Assembly: GCA_036267955.1 (NCBI GenBank)
Contig: DATAVB010000058.1
Location: forward strand, 1-64,000
Reading direction: 5' to 3'
Length of the DNA: 64,000 nucleotides
Origin: DATAVB01 sp036267955
GTDB lineage: Bacteria > Actinomycetota > Actinomycetes > Mycobacteriales > QHCD01
The position numbers and the translations under genes were made by a program. This document shows, piece by piece, positions 1 through 8,985 of the stretch. The stretch's first letter is position 1. Every line of letters begins with the position of its first letter. The notes under the pieces were generated by a model. That model was not told the origin of the DNA. It ran no database searches and was given only the letters and a program-made list of their open reading frames with translations.

Positions 1-1
1 G

Positions 2-87
2 TGTCCGAGGGGGGACTTGAACCCCCACGCCCGTTAATAGGGCACTAGCACCTCAAGCTAGCGCGTCTGCCATTCCGCCACTCGGAC
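2..87 (-). tRNA. tRNA-Leu (anticodon GAG)
   Basis: Read on the minus strand, a 7-bp acceptor stem (GTCCGAG at 87-81 with CTCGGAC at 9-3) closes a class II tRNA with a long variable arm, as expected for leucine. The anticodon stem CTAGC/GCTAG encloses the loop TTGAGGT, giving anticodon GAG (bases 54-52). The T arm with GTTCAAGTC is present. The discriminator base is A at position 2. The window edge hides whether CCA is encoded. Confidence 0.95.
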
Positions 88-205
88 ATGCGAGCGCCAT
101 ATCGGCGCCCGGACAGACACTGTAGCGGACCGCCGGCACCGCTTCAGCACCAGCTGGCCGGACCGAACCTCGATCAACGACGCGCCGGCTGGTAGGAAGG
201 ACGGT

Positions 206-1525
206 ATGACGCCACGTGCACAGGGCACCGCCCAGGATGAAGTCGTCACCCTCGCCTCGGAGCTCATCCGGATCGACACCACCAACACGGGAGATCCCGA
301 GACCAGCAAGGGGGAGCGGGCCGCCGCGGAGTACGTCGCGGCCAAGCTCGAAGAGGTCGGCCTCGAGACCACCGTGCTGGAGTCCGAGCCCGGCCGGGCC
401 AACGTCATCACCCGGATCGAGGGCGTCGACCGCAGCCGCCCCGGCCTGCTGATCCACGGCCATCTGGACGTCGTGCCGGCGGAGCCATCGGAGTGGACGG
501 TCCATCCGTTCTCCGGCGAGGTCAAGGACGACTACGTCTGGGGCCGCGGCGCGGTCGACATGAAGGACATGGACGCAATGACCCTGGCCTTGGCCCGGGA
601 ATGGATGCGCGAGGGCCGTAAACCGCCACGCGACATCGTCCTCGCCTTCGTCGCCGACGAGGAGCACGGCGGCCGCAAGGGCGCCCGCTGGCTGGTCGAC
701 AACCACCCAGGCCTGTTCGAGGGCTGCAGCGAGGCGATCAGCGAGGTCGGCGGCTTCAGCGTCACCGTCCGTGACGACCTGCGGCTCTACCTGATCCAGA
801 CCGCCGAGAAGGGCCTGGGCTGGATGAAGCTGGCGGCCAGGGGCCGTCCCGGGCACGGTTCGATGGTGCACGAGGACAACGCGGTGACCGCGTTGTGCGA
901 GGCGGTGGCGCGACTGGGCCGGCACGAGTTCCCGATCGTCATGACCAAGACCCTGCGCGCGTTCCTCGACGCGCTGGCCGAGGCGTTCGGGGTCGAGCTC
1001 GACCCGGACGACATCGAAGCCACCATCGCCAAGCTCGGCAACCTGGCCCGGATCATCGGCGCCACGCTGCGCAACACCGCCAACCCGACGATGGTCAATG
1101 CCGGTTACAAGACCAACGTGATCCCGTCCAGCGCCACCGCGACGGTCGACGGCCGGTTCCTGCCCGGTCAGGAGGAGGAGTTCGAGCGCCAGCTCGATGA
1201 GATCCTCGGCCCGGACATCGAGCGCGAGTGGATCGTCTACGACCAGGCGCTGGAGACGTCGTTCGACGGAGCTTTGGTCGACGCGATGGCCCAGGCGCTG
1301 CGGGATGAGGACGAGCACGCCCGGCCGGTCCCGTACATGATGTCCGGCGGCACCGACGCGAAATCGTTCGACCGGCTGGGCATCCGCGGTTTCGGATTCT
1401 CGCCGTTGCTGCTACCGCCGGATTTGGATTTCGCCGCGCTGTTCCACGGCATCGACGAGCGGGTGCCGACCGAGGCGCTGCGCTTCGGCGTACGGGTCCT
1501 CGACCGTTTCGTGCGCGCCTGCTGA
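206..1525 (+). CDS. M20 family metallopeptidase (dipeptidase/deacylase type)
   Basis: A 439-residue cytoplasmic zinc hydrolase of the M20 family (ArgE/DapE/carboxypeptidase fold). The metal-site motif HGHLDVV is at residues 84-90 (H86, D88), the bridging aspartate lies in GRGAVDMKD (D118), and the catalytic pair is E152-E153 in ADEEHGG. The C-terminal GGTDAKSFDRLG carries the last part of the active site. Length is normal for the family and a dimerisation domain insert is present. An AGGAAGG ribosome site precedes the ATG by about five bases. M. tuberculosis has an M20 gene (Rv2141c, annotated dapE2) in the equivalent neighbourhood, which supports orthology. The substrate cannot be read from sequence, so I would not call it DapE. 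Confidence 0.9.
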   Translation: MTPRAQGTAQDEVVTLASELIRIDTTNTGDPETSKGERAAAEYVAAKLEEVGLETTVLESEPGRANVITRIEGVDRSRPGLLIHGHLDVVPAEPSEWTVHPFSGEVKDDYVWGRGAVDMKDMDAMTLALAREWMREGRKPPRDIVLAFVADEEHGGRKGARWLVDNHPGLFEGCSEAISEVGGFSVTVRDDLRLYLIQTAEKGLGWMKLAARGRPGHGSMVHEDNAVTALCEAVARLGRHEFPIVMTKTLRAFLDALAEAFGVELDPDDIEATIAKLGNLARIIGATLRNTANPTMVNAGYKTNVIPSSATATVDGRFLPGQEEEFERQLDEILGPDIEREWIVYDQALETSFDGALVDAMAQALRDEDEHARPVPYMMSGGTDAKSFDRLGIRGFGFSPLLLPPDLDFAALFHGIDERVPTEALRFGVRVLDRFVRAC

Positions 1526-1585
1526 AGCCCGCCGCGCGACCGCCGCTAATGTCCCTCTCCTACACGGTGGGAGGGCGGACGGGCA

Positions 1586-2362
1586 GTGATCGCGCTGATG
1601 GTGACGGCCGTGTCATGCTGCGCGACGCTGATCGGTGGTTGGGTGGCGATGCGCGCCCAGGACCGCCGGCACCTCGTCCTGGGTGTCGCCGCCGGCGTAC
1701 TGCTGGGGGTCGTTGCCTTCGATCTGCTGCCCGAGGCGCTCGCCGGTGACCCGACCGAGGTCTTCCACGTGCCCGCGCCACTGCTCACCTTCGCGCTGGG
1801 ATTCCTTGCGCTGCACGTGATCGAGCGTTCGGTGGCGGTACATCGGGGGCACGAGGGGGAGTACGGGGCGCACGGGCACGGTCACGAGCGCGCTCCCGGT
1901 GCTGGGCGGAACAGCGACAGCAACCAGCAGAACGTCGGTCTGCTCGCCGGCGGGGCCTTGGTGGCGCACAGCGTGATGGACGGGTTCGGCATCGGCGCGG
2001 CTTTCCAGGCCGCGACCGCGATCGGCGTCGCGGTGGCGATTGCCGTCGTCGCGCACGACTTCGCCGACGGCTTCAACACCTACACGATCACCTCGCTGTA
2101 CGGGAATGCGCGGCGACGTGCGGTAACGCTGCTGATCCTGGACGCGGTGGCGCCCATCGTCGGCGCCTCAATCACCCTGCTGGTCGACATTCCGGCCCAC
2201 GCACTCGCGCTGTACCTGGGATTCTTTGCCGGTTTCCTGCTCTATCTCGCGACGGCCGACATCCTGCCCGAGGCGCACAGCCAGCACAACAACCGGTTGA
2301 CCCTGGCCTGCACCGTGGCCGGGGTGGGCGCGATGTGGCTGGTGATCGGCCTTGCCGGCTGA
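1586..2362 (+). CDS. ZIP family divalent metal transporter
   Basis: A 258-residue polytopic membrane protein of the ZIP family, which moves Zn, Fe or Mn ions into the cytoplasm. Two adjacent membrane segments carry the expected metal-site motifs: HSVMDGFGIG in one and HDFADGFNTY in the next. A histidine-rich cytoplasmic loop (HGHGH near residue 95) follows the third segment. The GTG start encodes MIALMVTAV and begins directly in a hydrophobic helix. It lies 60 bases after the M20 peptidase on the same strand and could share its transcript. Metal specificity cannot be assigned. Confidence 0.88.
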   Translation: MIALMVTAVSCCATLIGGWVAMRAQDRRHLVLGVAAGVLLGVVAFDLLPEALAGDPTEVFHVPAPLLTFALGFLALHVIERSVAVHRGHEGEYGAHGHGHERAPGAGRNSDSNQQNVGLLAGGALVAHSVMDGFGIGAAFQAATAIGVAVAIAVVAHDFADGFNTYTITSLYGNARRRAVTLLILDAVAPIVGASITLLVDIPAHALALYLGFFAGFLLYLATADILPEAHSQHNNRLTLACTVAGVGAMWLVIGLAG

Positions 2363-2424
2363 ACCGTCCGATCGATTTGACAGGATGACGGAATGACCCC
2401 GCACCGCCGCATGGAGGTTGCCGC

Positions 2425-4377
2425 ATGACCGCTGAGAAGACGCTGCCCTACGGCGCCTGGCCGTCGCCGATCACCGCCGTCGACGTGGCCCGCGGTTTCC
2501 GCCGGCTCGGCGGCGCCAGGATCGTCGGCGACGAGGTTTGGTGGCTGGAGGGCCGGTCGACCGAGGGCGGCCGGCAGGTCATCACCCGACCCGGTGAGGA
2601 CGGCGGCGTCCGCGATGTCACGCCAATGCCGTGGAATGTGCGGAGCCGGGTGCATGAGTACGGCGGTTCGGCGTGGCTTGCCGTGCCGGTCGGCGACGAC
2701 CACGCGGTCGTGTTCGTGAATTTCGCCGACCAGCGGCTTTACCGGCTCGATCCGGACGGCTCGGTCGGTCCGCTGACACCGGAGGTCGACGCCCGGTACG
2801 CCGAGCCGATCCTCGGCCCGGGCGAGAAGGTGTGGTGCATTCGCGAGTCGCACGCGGACGGGCGGGTCACCCGCGATCTCGTGGCGGTCCCGCTCGACGG
2901 ATCAGCTGCCGCCGACCCCGCGAAGATCCGGCACCTGGTCGGTGGCAGCGACTTCCTCGCCTACCCGCGCCGCTCGCCGGACGGTCGGCGGCTGGCCTGG
3001 ATCGCCTGGGACCATCCGCGGATGCCCTGGGACGGCACCGAGTTGCGGGTCGCCGACATCGACGCCAGTGGCACGGTCGGTGAGGCCCGGACACTGCTCG
3101 GCGGGCCGGAAGAGTCGGTGCTGCAGCCGGAGTGGACCGGGAACGAGGATCTCTACGTCATCAGCGACTCCTCGGGCTGGTGGAACCTCTACCGCGTCGG
3201 CATCTCCGGCTCTGTGCCGGAGCCGCTGTGCCCCCGGGATGAGGAGTTCGGCGGTCCACTGTGGACGCTCGGCTCGACCTGGTACGGGCAGCTGGACGAC
3301 GGCCGGCTGGTCGTCCTGCACCGCACCGACGAGGACCGGCTCGCGCTGCTGGAGCCGGCCACCGGCACGCTGACCGATCTCGACCTGCCGTACACGGCGT
3401 TTGGCGGGCTGAGCACGGACGGTCGCACGGTTGCATCGGTCGCGGCGTCGCCGACCAGTGCGCCGGCGGTGGTCCGGATCGACGTCGACTCCGGCTCGGT
3501 CCTCACGCTGCGGCTGGCCGACGAATCCGGCCTCGACCCGGCGTACCTGCCGTTGCCCGAGTCGATCACCGTCCCCGGAGTCGGCGGCCGCGACGTCCAC
3601 GCGCACGTCTACCCGCCGACCAACCCGGACGTGGTGGCGTCGGCCGGCGAGCTGCCGCCGTACATCGTGGTGGTGCACGGCGGTCCGACGGCGCAGTCCG
3701 ACGCCACGCTCAGCGCGGGCACGGCCTATTTCACCAGCCGCGGGATCGGCGTCATCGACGTCAACTACGGCGGCTCGACCGGCTATGGCCGGGAATACCG
3801 GGAGCGGCTGCGTGGGCAGTGGGGCGTGGTCGACGTCGAGGATGCGGTGTCCGCGGTGCAGTCCCTGGTGGCGCGCGGGCGGGCCGACGGACGGCGGCTG
3901 GCGATCCGTGGCGGCAGCGCGGGCGGCTGGACGACGCTGGCCGCGTTGACCCGGACCGACGTCTTCTCTGCCGGCGCCTCATATTACGGAGTGGCGGAGC
4001 TGCTGCGTTTCGTCGAGGACACGCACGATTTCGAGTCCCGCTACATCGACGGCCTGATCGGTCCGCTGCCGGAGGCTCGCGAGCTCTACGTTGAGCGAGC
4101 GCCACTGTCGCATGTGGACGGGGTGAACTGCCCGGTGCTGCTGCTGCAGGGCTCCGAGGACAAGATTGTTCCACCGTCGCAGGCCGAGATGTTCCGGGAT
4201 GCGCTGATACGCAAGGGGATTCCGTACGCTTATCTGCTATTCGAGGGGGAGCAGCACGGATTTCGTAAGGCGGAGAACCAGATCACGTCGCTTGAGGCGG
4301 AGCTGTCCTTCTATGGCCAGGTCTTCGGTTTCGACCCGCCCGGCGTGGAGCGGCTGGCTCTGGAGAACGCCGGCTGA
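2425..4377 (+). CDS. S9 family serine peptidase (acylaminoacyl-peptidase / dipeptidyl aminopeptidase type)
   Basis: A 650-residue peptidase with an N-terminal beta-propeller (about residues 40-370) and a C-terminal alpha/beta-hydrolase domain. The triad is visible: Ser498 in GGSAGGW, Asp579 in GSEDKIVP and His611 in EGEQHGF. The oxyanion region VVHGGP is also present. These enzymes cleave short peptides or remove acylated N-terminal residues in the cytosol. There is no signal peptide. The ATG start is 60 bases after the ZIP gene, preceded by ATGGAGGTTGCCGC (GGAGG site). Length and architecture are typical and the gene looks intact. Confidence 0.92.
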   Translation: MTAEKTLPYGAWPSPITAVDVARGFRRLGGARIVGDEVWWLEGRSTEGGRQVITRPGEDGGVRDVTPMPWNVRSRVHEYGGSAWLAVPVGDDHAVVFVNFADQRLYRLDPDGSVGPLTPEVDARYAEPILGPGEKVWCIRESHADGRVTRDLVAVPLDGSAAADPAKIRHLVGGSDFLAYPRRSPDGRRLAWIAWDHPRMPWDGTELRVADIDASGTVGEARTLLGGPEESVLQPEWTGNEDLYVISDSSGWWNLYRVGISGSVPEPLCPRDEEFGGPLWTLGSTWYGQLDDGRLVVLHRTDEDRLALLEPATGTLTDLDLPYTAFGGLSTDGRTVASVAASPTSAPAVVRIDVDSGSVLTLRLADESGLDPAYLPLPESITVPGVGGRDVHAHVYPPTNPDVVASAGELPPYIVVVHGGPTAQSDATLSAGTAYFTSRGIGVIDVNYGGSTGYGREYRERLRGQWGVVDVEDAVSAVQSLVARGRADGRRLAIRGGSAGGWTTLAALTRTDVFSAGASYYGVAELLRFVEDTHDFESRYIDGLIGPLPEARELYVERAPLSHVDGVNCPVLLLQGSEDKIVPPSQAEMFRDALIRKGIPYAYLLFEGEQHGFRKAENQITSLEAELSFYGQVFGFDPPGVERLALENAG

Positions 4378-4409
4378 GCCGGTCCTGGCGTCCGTACCGG
4401 AAGCCAGGG

Positions 4410-4616
4410 TCAGCTTGCGGCCAACTCGTAACCCGCCTCGTCGATGGCGTCCGCGATCTTCTCGTCGCTGAAACCGGGCCCGGTCACCGTCACCAGGCCG
4501 GCCGCGAGATCGACCTGCACCGATTCGACGCCGTCGAGTCGGGCGATTTCGGTGCTGACCGCGTGCACGCAATGCTCACAGGTCATGCCGGTTACGGAGT
4601 AGGACTTCGCTGCCAT
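4410..4616 (-). CDS. CopZ-like heavy-metal-associated (HMA) domain protein
   Basis: A 68-residue single HMA domain with the metal-binding motif GMTCEHC (Cys13, Cys16) and the fold-typical DGVESVQVDL and DAGYEL segments. Such proteins carry Cu(I) in the cytoplasm and deliver it to a CopA ATPase. No copA or csoR gene lies in this window, so its partner must be elsewhere. A strong AAGGAGG site stands 10 bases before the ATG. On the minus strand a TATGGT hexamer (4675-4670) about 50 bases upstream could be the -10, next to a C-rich ATACCCCC tract resembling half of a CsoR-type operator. Confidence 0.9.
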   Translation of the reverse strand: MAAKSYSVTGMTCEHCVHAVSTEIARLDGVESVQVDLAAGLVTVTGPGFSDEKIADAIDEAGYELAAS

Positions 4617-4713
4617 CGGGCGGATGCCTCCTTGTACGGGTGAATGCGGACTTCGCCTCCACTCAAGGAACCATACCCCCGTCCCGTATATGCGGGGTCG
4701 CCGGCGTCCGGAT

Positions 4714-5277
4714 TCAGCCGACCGGGGCGACCTTGCGCAACTGCTCCAGGAAGGCCCGGAACCAGGCCGGATGATCCGGCCACGCCCGGCCGGTCACCAA
4801 CGTCCCGTCCACCACGGCCTCGCCGTCGACGAACTCGGCGCCGACGGCCTTCAGGTCCGGTGCGAGGGCCGGGTAGGCGGCCGACCGCAAACCGCTGAGA
4901 GTCCCGGCCGCGGCCAGCAGTAGCGGTCCGTGGCAGAGCGCGGCGACCGGTGCGTGTTCGGTCATGAAATGCCGCACGATGCGCTGCGCGTCGGCATCGT
5001 TGCGGATGTATTCCGGGGCGCGGCCGCCGGGCACCACGACCGCGACGTAATCGGCCGGATCGACGTCCGCGAAGGCGACGTCCGCCGGCCAGGTGTATCC
5101 CGGCTTCTCGGTGTACGTGTCGAAACCGTCGACGAAGTCATGCACCACGAACTGCAGCCTCTTCGCGGTCGGGGCGGCGATGTCCACCTCGTAGCCCTCT
5201 TCGAGTAGCCGCTGATAGGGATAGAAGACCTCGAGCGACTCGGCGGCGTCGCCGGTGAGGATCAGCACCTTCGGCAT
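4714..5277 (-). CDS. DJ-1/PfpI family protein
   Basis: A 187-residue DJ-1/PfpI superfamily protein. The nucleophile-elbow motif AALCHGPLLL places Cys115, and VVVPGGRAPEY with the early Glu16 completes the usual triad region. Family members act as proteases, glyoxalases, deglycases or chaperones, so the activity is not predictable. I chose the ATG at 5277 (MPKVLILTGD) because it starts the first beta strand and has a GGGAG site upstream. The reading frame stays open upstream to 5538, but that part lacks family resemblance. Confidence 0.88.
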   Translation of the reverse strand: MPKVLILTGDAAESLEVFYPYQRLLEEGYEVDIAAPTAKRLQFVVHDFVDGFDTYTEKPGYTWPADVAFADVDPADYVAVVVPGGRAPEYIRNDADAQRIVRHFMTEHAPVAALCHGPLLLAAAGTLSGLRSAAYPALAPDLKAVGAEFVDGEAVVDGTLVTGRAWPDHPAWFRAFLEQLRKVAPVG

Positions 5278-5555
5278 GGCGAACTCCCAGACGTTGCGGA
5301 ATGAGAATTCGAGCATCGTCCTTCCGCGCCGCTGACGCCAGGGTCGAGCGTGCGGAGCGGCGCCGGAGTGCCACGTTTCGCGGGTTTGCGGGCCCGATTT
5401 GTGCAGCCGGCCGGCACAATGAGCCTCCACCATCATCGTGACCGCGTTATGCCGGCCATAGGCGGCACAACGCAGACACCACGAGCCACCTCCGGCGATC
5501 TGCGCCCCCGCACCTCTGATCGGGGGACCGGACGGCATTGGTTAACCAGAGGGTG
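5278..5555. other. Intergenic region, nothing recognised
   Basis: This 278-base stretch lies between the DJ-1 gene and the DUF5703 gene, both on the minus strand. I see no convincing ORF with actinobacterial codon bias, no RNA gene and no clear terminator. It should hold the DJ-1 promoter. Confidence 0.5.
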
Positions 5556-5774
5556 TTACAGAACGGGGCCGGGCAGCTGGTGTCTACCGCGCTTGCGGCG
5601 GAGCCAGACCTTCCGCGTCCCGTCCGCGTGCAGCTGGAGCTTCGCGAGCTCCCAGCCGGCGAACTCTGCCTGCAGGGCCAACTGAACTGCTGTGGTGGCG
5701 CGGTCGGTGCCCGGCGGTATCCGCACCGGCGCGTACTCGTAATCCGCTTCGACCACGGCCTCGGCAACCGTCAT
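5556..5774 (-). CDS. Small conserved actinobacterial protein, DUF5703-like
   Basis: A 72-residue protein. From residue 10 it has the pattern of a small actinobacterial family that I associate with DUF5703: DYEYAPVRIPPG, then AEFAGWELAKLQL, then GTRKVWLRRK. Function is unknown and no catalytic motif or membrane segment is visible. The basic C-terminus (WLRRKRGRH) is notable. I took the ATG at 5774, although the upstream ribosome site is poor. It lies between the RecD-type helicase and the DJ-1 gene on the same strand, 90 bases downstream of the helicase. The family assignment is from memory of the motif. Confidence 0.65.
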   Translation of the reverse strand: MTVAEAVVEADYEYAPVRIPPGTDRATTAVQLALQAEFAGWELAKLQLHADGTRKVWLRRKRGRHQLPGPVL

Positions 5775-5863
5775 CCCTGCATTCTGCACGTTAACCCCGC
5801 CGACGTCTCCCCGCCCCGCATCGTTTTGTTGTTCGGAACCTGTCCGGAGTCGGTCGGACGGCG

Positions 5864-7768
5864 CTATTCCGGCGCCGCATCGGTCAACAGCTCGGCCAAC
5901 CGGGTGCGCCGTGGCGCCGCTCCGACCCGGCGCACCGCGTGCGCCACGGCAGGCCCGGCCGCGTGCACGATCGACAGGTGCCGCTGGGCCCGGGTGAACG
6001 CGGTGTAGATCAACGGCCGGGACAGCATCCGGCCCGCCTCCGGGGGGAGCACGGTGACCACGGCCGGCCACTCCGAGCCCTGCGCCCGGTGCACCGTGAT
6101 GGCCCAGCCGTGCAGCAGGTCACCGAGCGCCTTGCCGAGCACCTTCGCCGGGCCGGAGGCGAAGGCGACCGTCACCATGCCGGCGCCGGCCTCGGTCACC
6201 ACACCCACCTCGCCGTTGGCGTAGCCGAACGGCTCGGCGTCCAGGTGGTTGGCGGTGGCCACGACCCGGTCGCCCACATCGAAGCCACGGACCACGCCGG
6301 CGCCCGGATTCAGCGCCGCCTTCAACGCCTTGTTGAGCGCCGCCGTCCCGGCCGGTCCGCGGTGCACCGGCGTCACCACCTGCACCTCGGCCGGGGCGAT
6401 CCCGAGTGCCCGCGGAATGGAGTCGGTCACCAGCTGGACCACCCGGTGAGCGGCCTCGCTGGAACCGGCGGTCGGTACGACCACCACCTCGCGGTCCGGT
6501 GCGTCGATCGACGGCAGGTCGCCGCCCCGTACCGCGGTGGCCAGCCGAGCGATGGCGCCACCCTCGGCCTGCCGGTAGAGCGTGGTCAGTTCGGTGACCG
6601 GCACCGCGCCGGACTCGACGATGTCGGCGAGCACCCGGCCCGGACCGATGGACGGCAACTGCGCGGGGTCGCCGACGATGAGTAGGTGGGTGCCCTCCGA
6701 GCACGCCTCCAAAAGGCCGGCGGCCAGTTCCACGTCCAGCATCGAGGTCTCGTCGACGACAACCAGATCCGCGTCCAGCGGCCAGTCCGGCCCGCGGGAG
6801 AACTCCGGCCCCAGGCCGGGTCTGGCCCGGCCGCCGGCCTGCGCGCCGAGCAGCCGGTGCAGGGTGCTGGCCGAGGAACCGACCAGTTCCTCCAGCCGTT
6901 TGGCGGCCCGTCCGGTCGGCGCGGCCAGCGCGACGGTCTTGCCGGCGGCCTCGGCCAACCGCACCACCGCGGCGACCGTGTGGCTCTTGCCGGTGCCGGG
7001 CCCGCCGGTGAGCACACTGACGCCGTGTTCGAGGGTGGCCGCGACGGCGTTCCACTGCCGTTCGTCCAGCTTGTCATCCGGTGTGTGCGCGCCGTCGCCG
7101 AAGGGTTTGGCCGAGCCCAGCAACGCCGCCAACGCCTCGGCGCATCGCTCCTCGGCCAGCGCGTAGCGCTCCAGCGCCAGGACCGACTCGTCCCGACTCA
7201 TCGCGGCAACGACTCCGCCGGCCTGGCAGGCGCCGCTGATGGCGGCCTTCACATCCCGTACGCCCATCGTCGCGATCGCCGAGACGGTGGCGTCGACCGG
7301 CGCGACCGTGTGGCCGTCCCGGGCGGCCCGGCCGAGGCTGAAGGAGACGAGCGCGCGACCGCGGCGCGGATCGTCCCGGTCGAACCGGCCCAGTGCGGCG
7401 ACGGCGCAGCGGTCGGCCTCGTTGATCGAGATCTCCGGCAGGGTCAGCAGCAGCCAGGGGTCCTCGCGCAGCGCCTCGCCGACCTGTTCGCCGAGCGCGT
7501 CGGTCAGCCGACCCGCCAACCGCACCGGCAGTCCCGCCGCCACCACCAACTTGGCCGCGTCGTACACCGGCGCGGCCTTCGTCCAGGTGTCCAGCAGCCG
7601 ATCCGCCCGCACAGCGCCGATCCCGCGCATGGCCCGCAGGCGCTCGGCCGTCACGTCAGCGGCGCAGAGAATCCCGGCGTCCGGCAGCGCGTCGGTCAGC
7701 AGCCGCCCGACACCCGGCCAGAGTCCGGCGGCGCAGAACTCGGCGAAGATGGGATCGGGTTGCGGCAC
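5864..7768 (-). CDS. RecD/TraA-type ATP-dependent DNA helicase
   Basis: A 634-residue superfamily 1B helicase. A helix-hairpin-helix-like part (MRGIGAVRADRLL, residues 47-59) precedes the motor. Walker A is GGPGTGKS (255-262), motif Ia is APTGRAAKRL, Walker B is VVVDETSML (336-344), and the C-terminal UvrD-like motifs are TVHRAQGSEWPAV and YTAFTRAQRHL. These proteins unwind DNA 5' to 3', either as RecD in RecBCD or alone as RecD2. No recB or recC gene is adjacent, and the N-terminal helix-hairpin-helix region favours a RecD2-like stand-alone enzyme. The RecD2 versus RecD choice is inference. Confidence 0.88.
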   Translation of the reverse strand: MPQPDPIFAEFCAAGLWPGVGRLLTDALPDAGILCAADVTAERLRAMRGIGAVRADRLLDTWTKAAPVYDAAKLVVAAGLPVRLAGRLTDALGEQVGEALREDPWLLLTLPEISINEADRCAVAALGRFDRDDPRRGRALVSFSLGRAARDGHTVAPVDATVSAIATMGVRDVKAAISGACQAGGVVAAMSRDESVLALERYALAEERCAEALAALLGSAKPFGDGAHTPDDKLDERQWNAVAATLEHGVSVLTGGPGTGKSHTVAAVVRLAEAAGKTVALAAPTGRAAKRLEELVGSSASTLHRLLGAQAGGRARPGLGPEFSRGPDWPLDADLVVVDETSMLDVELAAGLLEACSEGTHLLIVGDPAQLPSIGPGRVLADIVESGAVPVTELTTLYRQAEGGAIARLATAVRGGDLPSIDAPDREVVVVPTAGSSEAAHRVVQLVTDSIPRALGIAPAEVQVVTPVHRGPAGTAALNKALKAALNPGAGVVRGFDVGDRVVATANHLDAEPFGYANGEVGVVTEAGAGMVTVAFASGPAKVLGKALGDLLHGWAITVHRAQGSEWPAVVTVLPPEAGRMLSRPLIYTAFTRAQRHLSIVHAAGPAVAHAVRRVGAAPRRTRLAELLTDAAPE

Positions 7769-7832
7769 AGTGGGCCAGCCTACCGAGATTGGCGGCCCGG
7801 ATGCGTCGACGACCAGGCGTGTCTGTGGATAG

Positions 7833-8804
7833 TCAGCGGTGCTCGGGATATCCCGTCGGCGCAGCCGAGATGTCGTCGAGCGCGGCGCAGATCTCGATCG
7901 GCAGCCGCACCTCGTCGGTGGCCAGTGATCCCATCAACTGACCGACGGTGCGGGCGCCCACGATCGGGGCGACGACGCCGGGGCGGTCCCGCACCCAGGC
8001 CAGCGCCACCGCGAGTGGTGAGGTGCCGAGGCCCTCGGCGGCCGTGGCGACGGCCTCGACCACCCGGGCCGCGTCGTCGGTCAGGTACGGGTCGACGAAT
8101 TCGCTGAAGTGCGGTGAGGCGCCGCGGGAATCCGACGGCGAGCCGTGCCGGTATTTCCCGGTGAGCACGCCGCGGCCCAACGGCGACCAGGGGAGCAGTC
8201 CGATGCCGGCGTGTTCGGCGGCGGCGACCGTCTCGCGTTCCACGCCGCGCTGCAGCAGCGAGTACTCGACCTGGTTGGAGATGATCGGCACCCGCCCCGG
8301 CCACGCCTGCTGCCAGGTTGCGGCGGCCGAGGTCTGCCAGCCACAGAAGTTCGAGACGCCCACATAACGCGCCCGGCCGCTGGACACGGCGGCGTCCAGC
8401 GCGGCGAGGGTCTCCTCCAGCGGCGTGTGCTCGTCCCAGGCGTGCAACTGCCACAGGTCGACGTAATCGGTCTGCAGCCGGCGCAGCGAGGCGTCGAGCG
8501 CGGTGAGCAGGTGACCGCGGGAGGAGCCGCGGCCCATCCCGCCCGGCCCGGTCCGGCCGTACGCCTTGGTGGCGATGACCATTTCGGCGCGCGGAACCAC
8601 CTCCGAGAGCAGTTGGCCCAGAACGCGCTCACTGGCTCCGCCGGCGTACACGTCGGCGGTGTCGATGAGGGTGCCGCCCTGATCGCGGAAGGCGCTGAGC
8701 TGCGCGGTGGCGTCCTCGGCATCGGTGTCCTGACCCCAGGTCATCGTCCCGAGCCCGAGCCGCGACACCTGCAGACCACTACGGCCCAGTGCCCGTTCCT
8801 CCAT
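7833..8804 (-). CDS. Aldo/keto reductase
   Basis: A 323-residue NADPH-dependent aldo/keto reductase with a TIM-barrel fold. The catalytic tetrad is intact: Asp48, Tyr53, Lys80 and His121 (in LIDTADVYAGG, VIATKAYG, DLWQLHAWDE). The C-terminal cofactor-binding part PIVGARTVGQL is present. The start at 8804 (MEERALGRSG) is supported by a GGGAGGAAC site about nine bases upstream; the open frame extends further but without homology-like sequence. Substrate unknown. The gene stands alone, with 64 bases to the helicase gene. Confidence 0.92.
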   Translation of the reverse strand: MEERALGRSGLQVSRLGLGTMTWGQDTDAEDATAQLSAFRDQGGTLIDTADVYAGGASERVLGQLLSEVVPRAEMVIATKAYGRTGPGGMGRGSSRGHLLTALDASLRRLQTDYVDLWQLHAWDEHTPLEETLAALDAAVSSGRARYVGVSNFCGWQTSAAATWQQAWPGRVPIISNQVEYSLLQRGVERETVAAAEHAGIGLLPWSPLGRGVLTGKYRHGSPSDSRGASPHFSEFVDPYLTDDAARVVEAVATAAEGLGTSPLAVALAWVRDRPGVVAPIVGARTVGQLMGSLATDEVRLPIEICAALDDISAAPTGYPEHR

Positions 8805-8985
8805 GCCCCGTTCCTCCCGCTGCTCCGTGCAGTTTCGGCACAACTTATCGGGCCGGCGTACGGACGGATGCAGCCGCACTCCCGCGTGGGTCCGGGTTGC
8901 CCGGGCGGGGATGGTGGCTGGAGGGGCAGACAGCGCGAGACCCCGGCCGGTACGTGCAATCGGCCGGGGTCCCGCGGAGACAGAA

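Noticed and set aside
53..1318. 421-residue open frame on the minus strand opposite the M20 peptidase
   Set aside because: It is antisense to a gene with intact catalytic motifs, overlaps the tRNA and shows no recognisable domain; long antisense frames are normal at this GC content.
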